Assembly (NCBI RefSeq): GCF_000001735.4
Contig: NC_003070.9
Coordinates: forward strand, 2,170,001-2,234,000
Reading direction: 5' to 3'
Length of the DNA stretch: 64,000 nt
Source: Arabidopsis thaliana
Taxonomy: Eukaryota; Streptophyta; Magnoliopsida; Brassicales; Brassicaceae
Shown here piece after piece: positions 39,033 through 50,508 of this stretch. A program made the translations under genes and the position numbers. Positions within the stretch are counted from its first letter, which is position 1. Every line of letters begins with the position of its first letter. The notes under the pieces are model-generated. The model saw only the letters and a program-made list of their open reading frames with translations. It did no database searches and was not told the DNA's origin.

Positions 39033-42000
39033 TCACCATATCACATCCACCTTCGCCGGCAATTCTACTCCGGAAGCTAAGCCGCTAGAAGAAGCAACCA
39101 GCTTCACGCCCAACATGGGATTCGAACCGTACTTCTGTTTTGCTTCAGCAAAGCTTCGAGCAAGAACTGTTTGCATCCACTGATCAACTATTGTTCTCCC
39201 TTCTTCTTCGCCCGATGATAATGATGACCATGAAGCCGCCAGAATCTGAAGGATCACTTCTTTATCAAGTTCTAGATGTGTTTCGGATCCAAAGCACCGC
39301 TCAAAATGTGAACCAATCTTCTCTTGAATGTTCTTGGCTAACTCATCGAAATCAACCGGTTTGAACGTCACTTTTCCATCTACTTTTTCAATGAATTCAT
39401 CGAACCAAGCGTCCCTGTCCTCTGCCTCATGATCAGGGCTAAATTCTGTTTCATTCACTGGAAGATTCAGATCCAGATATGAACGTTGCACCTTCACTGC
39501 ACGTTGCGCTGTTTCTAGCTCATATTTTCTCTTATTTACCCCAAATTTAGTAGCATCTCCTAGCTTTATCTGCAGTTTCCAGCTTCTCGCGCTGAGAACT
39601 TGCTCCTCAGGAAACTTCACAGGTTTAATAACATGGTCAGTGGCATTATCCTTGGCAATCCCAGACGTCACAACAACAATCACATTTTTCATACTAATCA
39701 CTCTTCCATGCAAATCACGGATTTTCCCCGTACTCACAGCTTCAGACAATCTCATCTGATCCGGGAACTCAGCTTTTTCCACGTTTTCGAGTAAAACAAC
39801 AGAGTGTGGTTTCCTAGATAACTCACCGGTTACGTAATCCACCACTGTTTTGCCTCTGAATTTGTCATCAAGGGAACAATGCTCTGCCCCAAAATCTACA
39901 CATATGTAATTGACTTTACCACCAAAGAAGACTTCAGAAAGAGTCATCGCCACTTTCTTCTTCCCCACTTTATCGGGTCCAAGAAGAGCCAGCCAAATTC
40001 CGCTTGCTTGGTTTCTTCGCGTGGAGTCGGTTTTGCATCCGCAGATAATTTGGCTTATGGCATTTACAGCTTCGGTCTGCCAGGCAACTTTACGAGAGAG
40101 TATTTCTCTGAGAGACTTGAAATCTTTCTGATATGTATGTTCTAAAGAAGAGTTTAGAGTCACCAGCATCGGTTTCTCCCTCGTTGTTTTTGATTCCTGG
40201 TTTTTGGATGCATAGATTACTCCCAACCCAAAATCTGTAGTAACACAGCTCAAAGGCAAACTCACTGTGCGGTTAGTCACCGATGCCGTAAGATCCTCCA
40301 TAGGTTTTGGCTTTGAGATTGGCGGATTCAGCAGTTTAGGCGTCTCCAAATAGCTTGTAGGAGTTCTCACACTCTTCTCAGTCTGAACTGGGAACTGCGG
40401 ACTCACCGACTGAAAACCAAGTTTAGGAAACGCCGGAGTGTGATGGATACTTTGGCATATGTTGTCCCATTTCTTCTGTAGAGCAGCGGTTTGCGAGGCT
40501 GATGTATTAGCGTCATCTAAAGCCTGCACTGAATCAGAAGAACAAGATACTATATCAACACCATTACAAGCGACTACAAATGAGGAAGAAGTTAATAAAA
40601 ACGCACCTTACTGCTGCCTGTTATTCCCTTGTCTTCTTTGGTCTCAATAGCCCGTAGCCATGGGGCTAACTTCTCGGAACATTTGTCAGCCAGAGAAAGA
40701 CTCGAACCGGCCTTGAGAACAGCGGCTACTTCTTGCAAATACTTCTCGTTGCAGAGGTGGCATCTAGAGAGCGTCTGATTCACTGTGCTACTCAATGGAA
40801 CTCTGAAATTTGATGTTGATGAGAAGAACCCTCCAAAGGGAACAAAGGATCCCATCAAGCTGTAACCAACAGATTCATCCAATTACGAACTTGATCAGTT
40901 GCAAAGTCGAATCATAGTTTTGAGAAAAGACAGAACATTAATGTCTACTCTCAGAAAAATGGGAAGCATAAAGCTGAGAAGGAAAGTGGATATGTCAAAA
41001 TATTTAAGTTTTATGTTATCGACGTTGACGCAAGCAATAAACTATTCCCACAAGTTTACTGATTGTTTTGATAGGCATAAATAACACTTATAATGTTAAT
41101 GGAAATAGCAAAAGCATTACCTCGATTTGGGATAAACCCCTTGAGTCGAAGGTTTAGTAGAGGCTGTGATTGGAAGAACATGAAGGTCCCAATCCTTCTC
41201 TATAGTAGGAAACCGATCAATAAGCTTCGTGTAAGTCTCATTACTCGATACACATCCGATGAACGAAAGTTGTTTACTTTCATGTTTCAGCAAATCCGAA
41301 AGCTTCGACACCAAAATCTCAAGAGCCGCATTGGCTTCACTGGTCAAAACCTTGAGCTCTCCCAGATTAAGCACTATCCCCGATTTCGAGCCACTTTGCT
41401 CTACAGTTCTTCCTAGGTCATCCACTTTCATTCGAATCTCTTCTTCGTTTTTCGATCCATCGGCTAAAATCTCACTAATCTCCTTCTCGATACTAATCAA
41501 GCTTAATCCGCTAATATCCATCTGAAGAAACCCTAACTTCCCACTGTTGATCGAATCCGTGAACGTTTTAAGAGCTTCATTAGCACAGTTACCAATAAGC
41601 AGAGGGTTCTTCTTATCTTTCCTGCCTAATACTTCTCCAATCCTCCGGGAATTTTCATCGAAACCACTGCTCCCACTAAACGGGAACTCACGATTCGGAT
41701 CTGAGTTGGGAAGATTACAGAGGAAGAGAGGCGGACAACGACCTCTAGAGAAACGGGAAGAAAGTTGTGTTACCGGAGGGTGAAGCACATCGAGCTTAAT
41801 TTCGGAGCTCCGAAACCCAGCTTCTCCGAATACCCGATTCACAATCGGATCGTCAAGGATCGAGAGTATGAAATACTTCAATTCGACTTTCAAAACCGTC
41901 GTCTGGCATCCTCCCCCGCCGTTGTTACTAGCGTGGATCTGCTGAAGATGATACGACTCCGGATGCCGTCTCTGGTTCGCCTGAGACCGTTTGATCGCCG

Positions 42001-42316
42001 CCATGAGCGAATTCGAAACCGGTGGATCTTCTTCCGTCGCCGGAGACTTCGACGACGGAAGCCTGTCGAGAGATACACCGACGCAGAGCTCAAGAGCTCG
42101 GAATTGAAGTCGCGACGAGTAAGGAACACTCCTAGCGGCGCGTGAGACGCAAACTTCACGGAGAATCGACGACGGCATAGCTAAAAGAGCAGAAACTGCA
42201 TGAAGAGACGTCGTCTGCGCGTGGCTTCTCCGACGAGCTACAACAACAGCATCGTCGAGGGCACGAGCAGCTTCTTCCGTCAAGCATTCTCTCGCCGTAG
42301 TCACCGGCGTCGGCAT
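39033..42316 (-). CDS. SMXL6: SMXL6, Clp-like repressor of strigolactone signalling, 979 aa
   Basis: Nuclear D53-type repressor destroyed on strigolactone perception by D14-MAX2. Exons 41121-42316, 40607-40859 and 39033-40523 join in frame to 979 codons. The start MPTPVTTARECLTEEA at 42316 is the conserved family N-terminus; 25 further in-frame codons upstream are leader. Domains: double Clp-N region (about 1-170), a degenerate ATPase region, the degron motif FRGKT at 705-709 that is required for hormone-triggered degradation, and the EAR repression motif LDLNL at 833-837 that recruits TOPLESS. The first Walker A-like loop reads LGPDKVGKKK, degenerate as in the family. I recall AT1G07200. Confidence 0.95.
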
Positions 42317-45300
42317 CGCCGGCAAAAAAAAAGTCAGAATCAAAAGTAGAAACTTCACCAACGCCTTTTCTCCAATAAAAAACCAGCCCACTTACTCTTC
42401 TCACCAACAATAATCAGAAACACAAGAAAAAGCCAAAAAAATAATCAGCAAATATATATAAAAAAAAAAAAGAAGCGTGAAATTTCTGGAAATGATTTTT
42501 ATCAGAAAACTTCTTATTAGTCTCTTTAGCTTAAAAGTTGCTATATAAAAAAGATGGTTTTGGTTCAATCCACAAAATCTTACGCTTGGATATGTACAAG
42601 AGTCGTTGTTTTGGTGGTATATTGCTTTGTAGGGTCCTCCAATATATTGTCTGATTTTTTTCTTTTATTCTCCTTTGTTTTTTTTGCTTTCTTGCATGTC
42701 TTATAACGATGGTGAAATAATAATACGAATATGTGGTGCTCGTAGAATCTCTCTCGTCTTTCCCCACTTTACATCTTCTGATTCTCTCTTCAATTATTCA
42801 TTTGCTTCAATCTCCTAATGTTACGAGCTTTTAGTTCTGTATGATAAGATTTTAGCATGTTAAAAGAGTTTTTACAACCATAAATTGGGGTACAAGATTG
42901 ATAACTTTGATTATGTATGGCACAAACCTTTATTTACCAAGATTGAGTACTTTGATTAATTTAAGGTTTACCGACATGAGAAATTAGTGCTAAAATATAA
43001 TTATTTGATTCTTTGTTCTCTCCCATCAAATTGTTTCACTGCTTTTTCACGACTTCTTGATTCGACAATTGATCTTTGTCTCCCTTAAATAATTCTTCTT
43101 TTTTCTGATAACTTATATTCTAGGTCATATGGTATATGAACAAACTATACTAATAGTCAAGGTCTTGAAACATGAGGGAGTCGCATCTCTCCCCTTTTTA
43201 CATCTTTCTACTAATTGTTTCATATTTAGTAAAAATGATCCAAAGAGAAATTAATTGGGATTGACAAAGAAAAGTCAACTTAAATATAGTAGAGAAAATA
43301 TATAAAAAGTATGAGTGGTAGACAATGCTTAAACTTTATAAAAGATTAGGTGAATGTCATAAGAGAAAAGAGGAAAAGCACAAGTGATTAGAGGCCCAAA
43401 CACCACCTTTATATGCTTTTCTGCGTCATTGTCATATATATCATCTAATAAAGGGGATTTTTTATTTATTTATTGTTTCACATTACTTTTGCACATCTTT
43501 TATTCCTGATCGCAGACGCATCTTTTTACTCAATTATCGATCCTTTTACAACTGCCGGAAAGTTAAAATGGCCTATTTTCGGTCATTTGTATTTTAAGAC
43601 GTATGTTAGGAAAGAAGTCACCAAAAATCACAAGGCATCGAAATAATTTTCTGTTTATGGTATTGCGACCTTCGCGGCTAAGCTGCTACTAGAAGTAGAC
43701 CAGTCCAACAACCACACCCAAAAATAGTTTGATTTGATTTGCGCCACGAGCTGGTTAAAGCTCACGTCGTGTTTCTTCCACACTAACCCTGTAACCCATA
43801 CATGATTATAATGTTCCATATAATACATATATATGCAACTAAGCATTTAATTATTGGTATATTATTCAACTTCTCACAACTTCGCCAAGTCTCTGATTAA
43901 TGTGTGCAGTAGTTCAATTCAAATAGTTGGGAGATAAATATACGTGACACCACCTTAAATGATCAAATCCTAATTAAGAGCGTCACACTTACTTAGGAGA
44001 GACTAGAATGCATATACAAATATAGTAGGAACAAATTTTAATTAATCTCACAGGCATATTTTGACCGTCACATTGATAATTAACATAATACAGAAATAAA
44101 ACCCGATAATCAGCGTGAACCCTAGTTCCAGATCCCCTGTAACGAGCACGCAGTAGCCCTAGTTAGAGCCAAAAGTGAAGCTAACGACATCTGTAAATCG
44201 CGTGGCAACCAACGGTCACTATTCGATCTGTGGTCCCCTTCGCGGTCTCCTTTTGACACTGTGGGACTTTATAAGTGGATGACGTTATTTATAACATCCA
44301 TTCGTTTTATGCCACGTGTTGATAAACTTTATGTGATGCATCTTAGATGATTAATTTTGTCCTCGATGGATAGCGTAGACCAAGTAAACCAATCCTCGAT
44401 TGTCATATTGAATATCAAGCAAAAGGTCTTTGAATAGACTCCACTTTGGTTTTCAAGGAAAGTACAAAACTTTCATACAAATCCAGTGATGTTGATCAAA
44501 CTTTTTGAATTGAATAATTACCAGAGATAAAAATCAAACCTATTATTATCTTCTTATACGTAATCCTTTTCTAATACGTAAGCCCTGAATGATTATCTTT
44601 GATTAATTGTTATCTAATTCTCATGGTTCAGTGGCACCTGTCGAACATTTAGATAATCACATGCATATTTGATGTGACATTTGTGTCATATCATAGCTTT
44701 TTGAGTGAATGTGTTTTGTACTTCTTTTTTTATTCACTTTATTTTAAAATCTACAAAAGTAACTGTAAATCATATTAAAGATATATTCAAGAAAACAATA
44801 TATATTTATGTTCATTTATGTATAAATTGAAAAATTATTTAGAAAATCAAAAAGAGAAAAAGAAAATCAAAGTGAAATTGTTTTTGTTTGTTTGCTACCC
44901 CGAATCCAAAATTTGGTCGACATGTGCCTAACGATGAAGCAAACCAAACTTTATGGCAACTATTATTTCCCAAATAGTATACATTATTGTGAAGACTTGC
45001 GGAGAGCAGCATGGGCAAGTTACAAGTGGCAAGTCACCTCTGTCATGCCTTTTTTGGCATCGAAACCTTCTATCAGCCCATTATTAAGCCAATCGAGGCC
45101 TTACAAGTTATTTTCTTAAAGCAACCTTCAAAGAACTAAATGGGCCTGGACAATAAAAATAAATAAATTAAAGGCCTTATATGAGCCCATTATTTATTTT
45201 ACTGAAACTGTAATCATCTCTCATCCGTCACCTTCGTGTCAGCGACTCTCCGTCTCTGTCTCTCTGCCAAAACCTCAGATCGGAAAATCCGAAATTCGAA

Positions 45301-45319
45301 AAACCCTAAGTTTCAGAAG
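42317..45319. other. divergent intergenic region, SMXL6 / S18 gene
   Basis: The SMXL6 leader and promoter are on the left and the S18 promoter on the right. In the middle, 43640-44330 is GC-richer than its flanks and looks like a minus-strand promoter and transcript (reported as a finding). One ATAACAA motif (minus strand, 44607-44613) matches the site described for SMXL6 self-repression, but it is 2.3 kb from the ATG. Confidence 0.5.
45141..45309 (+). promoter_or_regulatory. site II and telo-box elements of the S18 gene
   Basis: TGGGCC at 45141-45146 (site II type) and AAACCCTAA at 45301-45309 (telo-box) lie 5' of the ATG at 45320. The pair is typical of plant ribosomal protein and other growth-linked promoters. 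Confidence 0.6.
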
Positions 45320-46668
45320 ATGAGCATCGCTCGTTTCGCTACTCGGTCACTCAACAACGTAACTTTCCTTCGACCATTTCGTCCCATCGTCTCTAGAAGC
45401 CTCGCCACCAACGCCAACGAAGGTAAACACCATTTCACATTTCCACGATTTTGTTCATCCATTTTCTCAGATTGTATCATAACTGTAAACGGAATCGAAT
45501 CGAACTGAGCAGATCCAAACCAGAATCGATCTTCTTTTGACTCATCGGACAATTTGGATTCGTTGTTTGGCGATTACACTGGCAACGATGAGAAAAGCAA
45601 TGATTTCTTCCAGCATCTTAGTAAAGCGGAGAAAGATAAGCGCGATTTCAATGGCTATAATAGATCAGGAGGGTCGAGATACTCCGGTGGTGGTTCAATG
45701 AGCAAAGACGAGACCTTCGATCCTTCATCTGATGGTGTTGATGGAAAATTGAAAGAAGCTGCACTAGCTTACAATATGGATGAAGGAGATGGCTTTAAGG
45801 AGTACTCTTTTAGGCCCGATTTCAACAACAGTTGGGGCATGAATAACTTCCCTAGGGTATGGTTTCTAACAGTACTTCTATTGACTATGTTTATTATTTG
45901 ATTTCAAGTGTGTTACTGAATCAATTTATAGCTATCATAAGTAACTCATTTTGTCTAGTGTTGCATTTGTATCAGTGTATATTATCTCTCAGTGATTTGG
46001 ATTCATGTTATATGAATGTGTAGTTCATGTATAGATTGTTCTATTTCTAGATTGGTTTTTGCAGGGATCTACGAGTCCTAATTTCTCCTTAATCTTTTCT
46101 TTTTTTCTTTGATTAAGACATGCACTAAACATCTTTTCTTTTGTTTAATGACAGATGCAAAAACAGATGCAAAATCCTAGACAGAATAATAGCAAGTCTG
46201 AGGTAACTACTGAGGAAGTTCTGAAGAATGCTGATTTCAGGGTGAGTGTAATTTGTAAATATGTTTCACAACTAGTGTATCATATTCGTTTTTGTGCTCA
46301 CCTATGAATTATGTTTTGTTGGACAGAATGTTAGGTTCCTTGCAAACTTCATCACTGAAGCTGGGATCATTATTAAGAGGAAGCAGGTCAGATGGATGTT
46401 TCTTACTTTTACGATACATAATGGCGTTTTGCTAGTTCACATGATGAATCCCTCTTTTTATTTATCTCTTGCACAGACTGGCATTAGCGCAAAGGCTCAA
46501 AGAAAGATTGCTAGAGAGATCAAAACAGCCCGTGCATTTGGGCTGATGCCTTTCACAACAATGGGTACAAAGGCATTTCAGTTCGGGAAAACCATGGAGA
46601 ACAGAGACCAAGATTTCGAGTATGAAGTGCTTGATGATGATGATGAGTTTGACGAGGGAAATGCTTGA
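45320..46668 (+). CDS. organellar ribosomal protein S18-like, 261 aa
   Basis: Small-subunit ribosomal protein bS18 type, nuclear encoded; the N-terminus MSIARFATRSLNNVTFLRPF is an Arg/Ser-rich mitochondrial presequence. Exons 45320-45422, 45513-45856, 46155-46241, 46327-46386 and 46477-46668 join in frame to 261 codons. The conserved S18 core is near the C-terminus, spread over exons 3-5: VLKNADFRNVRFLANFITEA, then GIIIKRKQTGISAKAQRKIA, then REIKTARAFGLMPFTT. A plant-specific acidic, Gly/Ser-rich stretch of about 110 residues precedes it, and the protein ends in an acidic tail (DDDDEFDEGNA). I recall AT1G07210. Confidence 0.92.
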
Positions 46669-47072
46669 ATCTGAAGTTTGGAGCGGGTTAGTTTTCATTT
46701 CTCGGGGATTTGGTCAATATTTGGAATAAGCTGACCTTACCAAGTTGAGAAAATACGTGAATGACTGTATTTCAATTGCTGCTATCAGTTTTCAAGTTGT
46801 TCAGATGTCACTTTAGGTTCCTCCCAATACCAAAGGATTAGGATTTGTATCTCATGGCTCTAGTTTGTTACTTTGAAGATCTGGGTCAGACTGATTATTT
46901 ATCATTGCGTCTCTCATCACCCAATGTATTTGTAAGATTACGGTTTCTTTCTTTATTCTATTAATCAAGTCGTAATCAATTATCATCTCGTGCTACAACT
47001 GATGAACAACACACACGTATGTCAAAAAAAGAGAGAGGATACACCAAAAATTCATGTCCCTAAAAAGACAAT
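46669..47072. other. convergent 3' flanks
   Basis: 3' untranslated regions and spacer between the S18 gene (+) and the glycosyltransferase gene (-). Nothing else seen. Confidence 0.6.
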
Positions 47073-49379
47073 TCATTTAGAACCCCTCTGTGTTCTTGTC
47101 ATCTCCATGTATCTAACATTTTCGATTGTTTTATTCTTCTGTTGGATCAACCACTCAAGCCTATTCCTATCTTCTACTGGAAATTTACATGGTTGATCCA
47201 GAGAAGGTACGACTCTGGATCTTTCGAGTAGTTCCCGCTCTTTTTGTTCTGCAATGCAGAGCAATGATCCTGCACAGACTTCATTAGCGGAAGCCGGCTT
47301 CTCTGGCTTGAACTTCTGAAGTTTCGAGTACTCAGTGATGAGATGAAACATATAGTCATAAACCCGGTTCATGCTAAGGCTTTCCATATAACCCTGTCCT
47401 CTTTTTCCAATTGTTTCAGCCTGTGACAAGGAAACGTCTTAGGAACATGAATGGTATCCGATAAATCGATAATATGATGAGAAATGTGGAATTCATACTT
47501 CAGAGGGGTTGGAATTTCCCCAATCAACAGCGTATTTGATGGACCGACATAGATCAGTGGGAGAGATAGGCCAGTAATTTTCCTTGGGAAGGAGGCCTCT
47601 ACTGAAGAAATCTTCATACTCAGGTGATATTATGAGTGTCATGGAACCACATGATAAGATATACTTTAGAGAAACTGACCACGCATAACCTTCTGCATAG
47701 ATTTTGTACCTTATGATGCAAAGAATTCCAACCACATTAGATCCTCCTTCTCATATCCTCGAGTGATATATGATATAATCTTGGGTAGACTTACCGGTGA
47801 TTGCATTGGTTGGAAAGCTTGGATTGCTCAAACCCACCTTTTGCTTCTTCTGCCCAGTCCTGTATTTAAAAACACACATCAGCATAACTCCCATTAGGTT
47901 AAACTTTATCTATAAGGCCTCTAAGCATCGCGAACCTGGCGCATAATCTGTGCTCCCCATAACCTTGAATGGTTGCATTTCATGAGCTCCAGTCGTATAG
48001 GCGATACAACATCGGGATTGCCTTTCCAGTAAGCTCTAGGTTGCTTGTTGTACCAACTTCTTCTCCTAGACCCTTGCTTTATATCCCCAAACTCTTCTTC
48101 CCAGGGCCTTAGATTTGTCTCCGACCTTCATCACAACACTCGAGATTCAGAGAAGCGTTGAGTAAACAAGTCAAGGGTCAATCAAAAAGAGAGAAATGTA
48201 CCATCCCCAAAACGACCAATCCGGAAAAGGAATGTCCAAATGAGCTTCGTTGGTGCAATATCGAAAAAGCGGAACAGGAAAGGACTGGTACTCGGTCTGG
48301 TTGATGATGGGTTTGTCCATACAATCAAACATCATGTCGACATCAGGAACCATCCCTGGATACTTGGTGAGCAGTTGCAGAATCCCCCAAATGGTGAACA
48401 TCATTCTGCTCTGCACACATGCGTAATAGAGATCCACGTATAACTTCCCTGATAGTATCACCACTCGAAACGCAGCATTCGCTTTTGCCCTCTTCACGTG
48501 CTCTTTAGTCACCCCAGTCTTTGCCCACGGCTCTAAATCCCGGTGAATCCACCTGGCTTTTCACCAATTCAATGAAAAATCAACGGTTTATGCCAATAAA
48601 AGAAAGTTTGATGCTTTCTGAATCATGTTAAAAGCCCATTTCAAAGTAATTGGTTCGCTCAAACAAACCTGAAGAAGTCTGGGCATTGTGGTTGATGGGT
48701 TTGACGACCCGACCCAGATTCCGAGTGGAGACTCTTTGGTTGGACGACGGCTTTGTACGGACATGAGAAGTAGGAGCACTGGAGGATTCGGTAAGCCTGA
48801 GAATGTTTCGTAGCTGCGCTGAAAGATTTGCGTGGGAAGATATGCCACGGTGTTGGTTCCAAGTTATGTCCGGCCAGAGTTTTTGTCTGAGCTATAAAGT
48901 CGTCAACCTGTTCGACGAAATTACTCAGTGAGACAAAAGTTCTTTCAAACAAAAAACAGAGAGAAACAGAGTCACGTGTTTGTCCCTTTTAGATCACAGG
49001 GCAATAAAAGCAACATTCAGCTCCAAATCTGTCGCTACATCCATTAATCACGGAGATAACATAAAACAGAAAAAAAAATCCGAGTATCATCAATGTCGCT
49101 TGTCAGCTTTTCCGACAAATCACTCACTGAATAAAAAATTCCGAAGACAGAAAGTGGCAAAAATTCTATGATTCTGTCAGATCCAAATACGTGATTACGA
49201 AAGCATATGCAGAGTTTCAATATAATATCAATTTAGAAGGAAAGTAAGAGGAAATAGACCTTGTAGAAAAGAAGAGCGGTGAAGGAGAAGAAGGATAGAG
49301 CAAGAACACAGAGAAGGAGATAGGAAGGTGAACGAGGAGAGCTTTTGTGAGGGAGACGAAGACGGAGACGAAGACCCAT
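47073..49379 (-). CDS. GT90/DUF821 (CAP10-like) glycosyltransferase, type II membrane protein
   Basis: Likely Golgi/ER O-glucosyl- or O-xylosyltransferase of the Rumi/KDELC family (I recall AT1G07220). The start is ATG 49379: a short basic cytosolic tail (MGLRLRLRLPHKSSPRSPS) is followed by one membrane helix (YLLLCVLALSFFSFTALLFY). The luminal domain spans seven exons. It begins with CPDFFRWIHRDLEPW, then VPDVDMMFDCMDKPI (the DxD-like acidic motif), FPDWSFWGW, SWYNKQPRAYWKGNPDVV and YKIYAEGYAWSVSLKYILSCGSMTLI, the nucleotide-sugar-binding signature of the family. The N-terminal helix plus catalytic domain fits Golgi localisation. The acceptor is unknown. Confidence 0.9.
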
Positions 49380-50508
49380 TTTTTCTCTTCTTTTTCTTTT
49401 TCTTCCTTCTGCAAAACTTTTTCTCTTTTTTCTACTTTCCTTTCATTTTTTTGTTTTCTCTGTTTAGTGGCCTCAAGAAATATTCTCTGGATTTTATTGG
49501 TTATACAGTACGCCGCTCGACGCGGAGGTTCACTTTTCTTTACATCAGTTTGTTTCTATTTTAATTCTTCGAATTTATCTTTCTTTTTTTTCTTTTTGTT
49601 AAAATTAAAAGAAATTTATTATTTATCTTACAATATATCACACAGTGCAATACTGAAATGTGTACTACTACTACAGAAGAGAATATATCTACTTGCCTAT
49701 AGTCACCAGCATGGGCCTTGTCGATTTTGTGTTCTCTAAACTCATTTATTACTTGGCCTTTTAGGACACTTTCCTAAATGTCATACCAACAGAGAGAAAC
49801 AGAGTTAAAGAACACTAAACTGGTGAAAACAGAGATTAAGAACACTAAATGTTTTGTAAAGCTTCAAGAACTTGATCTAAATGGATTGATTGAATGCTTC
49901 CCCTGCATGTCTAACCAACCTTAACGTCTTGAGTTTGGCCAAAACTTTTGTTTTTTGTTATATTTTCTTACCATGTTTCTTTTTAAGTAATACGGAAGAG
50001 TTATAGGATGTTATTAGATTTGAAGTTTGGTAGGTGAATTAGGTTTGTAAAAACATGTCTCATGTAGTGTTTGTTTTATTTATTAAAACATTACATGATG
50101 GAAGTTAGCTCTATGGTGTCTCTTACCCATCAAAGTGTCTTTAAGTTTGGCCATTAAGATATCCATCCTTCTTCATTTCATGCACTTTAAACTTCAACAT
50201 CCAAGAAAGAGCTGGGAGGATCGGATTAGCCAATCAGATGGGCCCAATCTATATATAATACAATGATTCTTTGTCTATTTTAGGATAAGGATACATTTTA
50301 GTATTACAGGAAGCCTCGATCCATTCCAACTATGGAGATGGAGGCCATACCCGACAATCATCGCAAGGGTACTACATTCCGTTACCATATTCTTTGATCC
50401 ATTATATAATATATATACTTTCACCACATCATATATGCATCTAAGTAAAAGTGGGTACATGCAGAGGGCACATATATTTACATAAAATCCGTTTTTTAGT
50501 TATAGATT
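49380..50508. other. glycosyltransferase gene leader, spacer, NPC1 3' flank
   Basis: Starts with a long pyrimidine-rich leader (49380-49460) and then AT-rich spacer. The right end is NPC1 3' UTR. No other gene seen. Confidence 0.6.

Noticed and set aside
41765-42145. Arg-rich 126-residue frame on the + strand
   Set aside because: Complement of the SMXL6 N-terminal exon; Arg/Leu richness is typical of the antisense of GC-rich coding DNA.
49328-49739. Phe-rich frames of 78-130 residues
   Set aside because: They translate the T-rich leader of the glycosyltransferase gene; homopolymeric Phe/Leu runs are not coding evidence.
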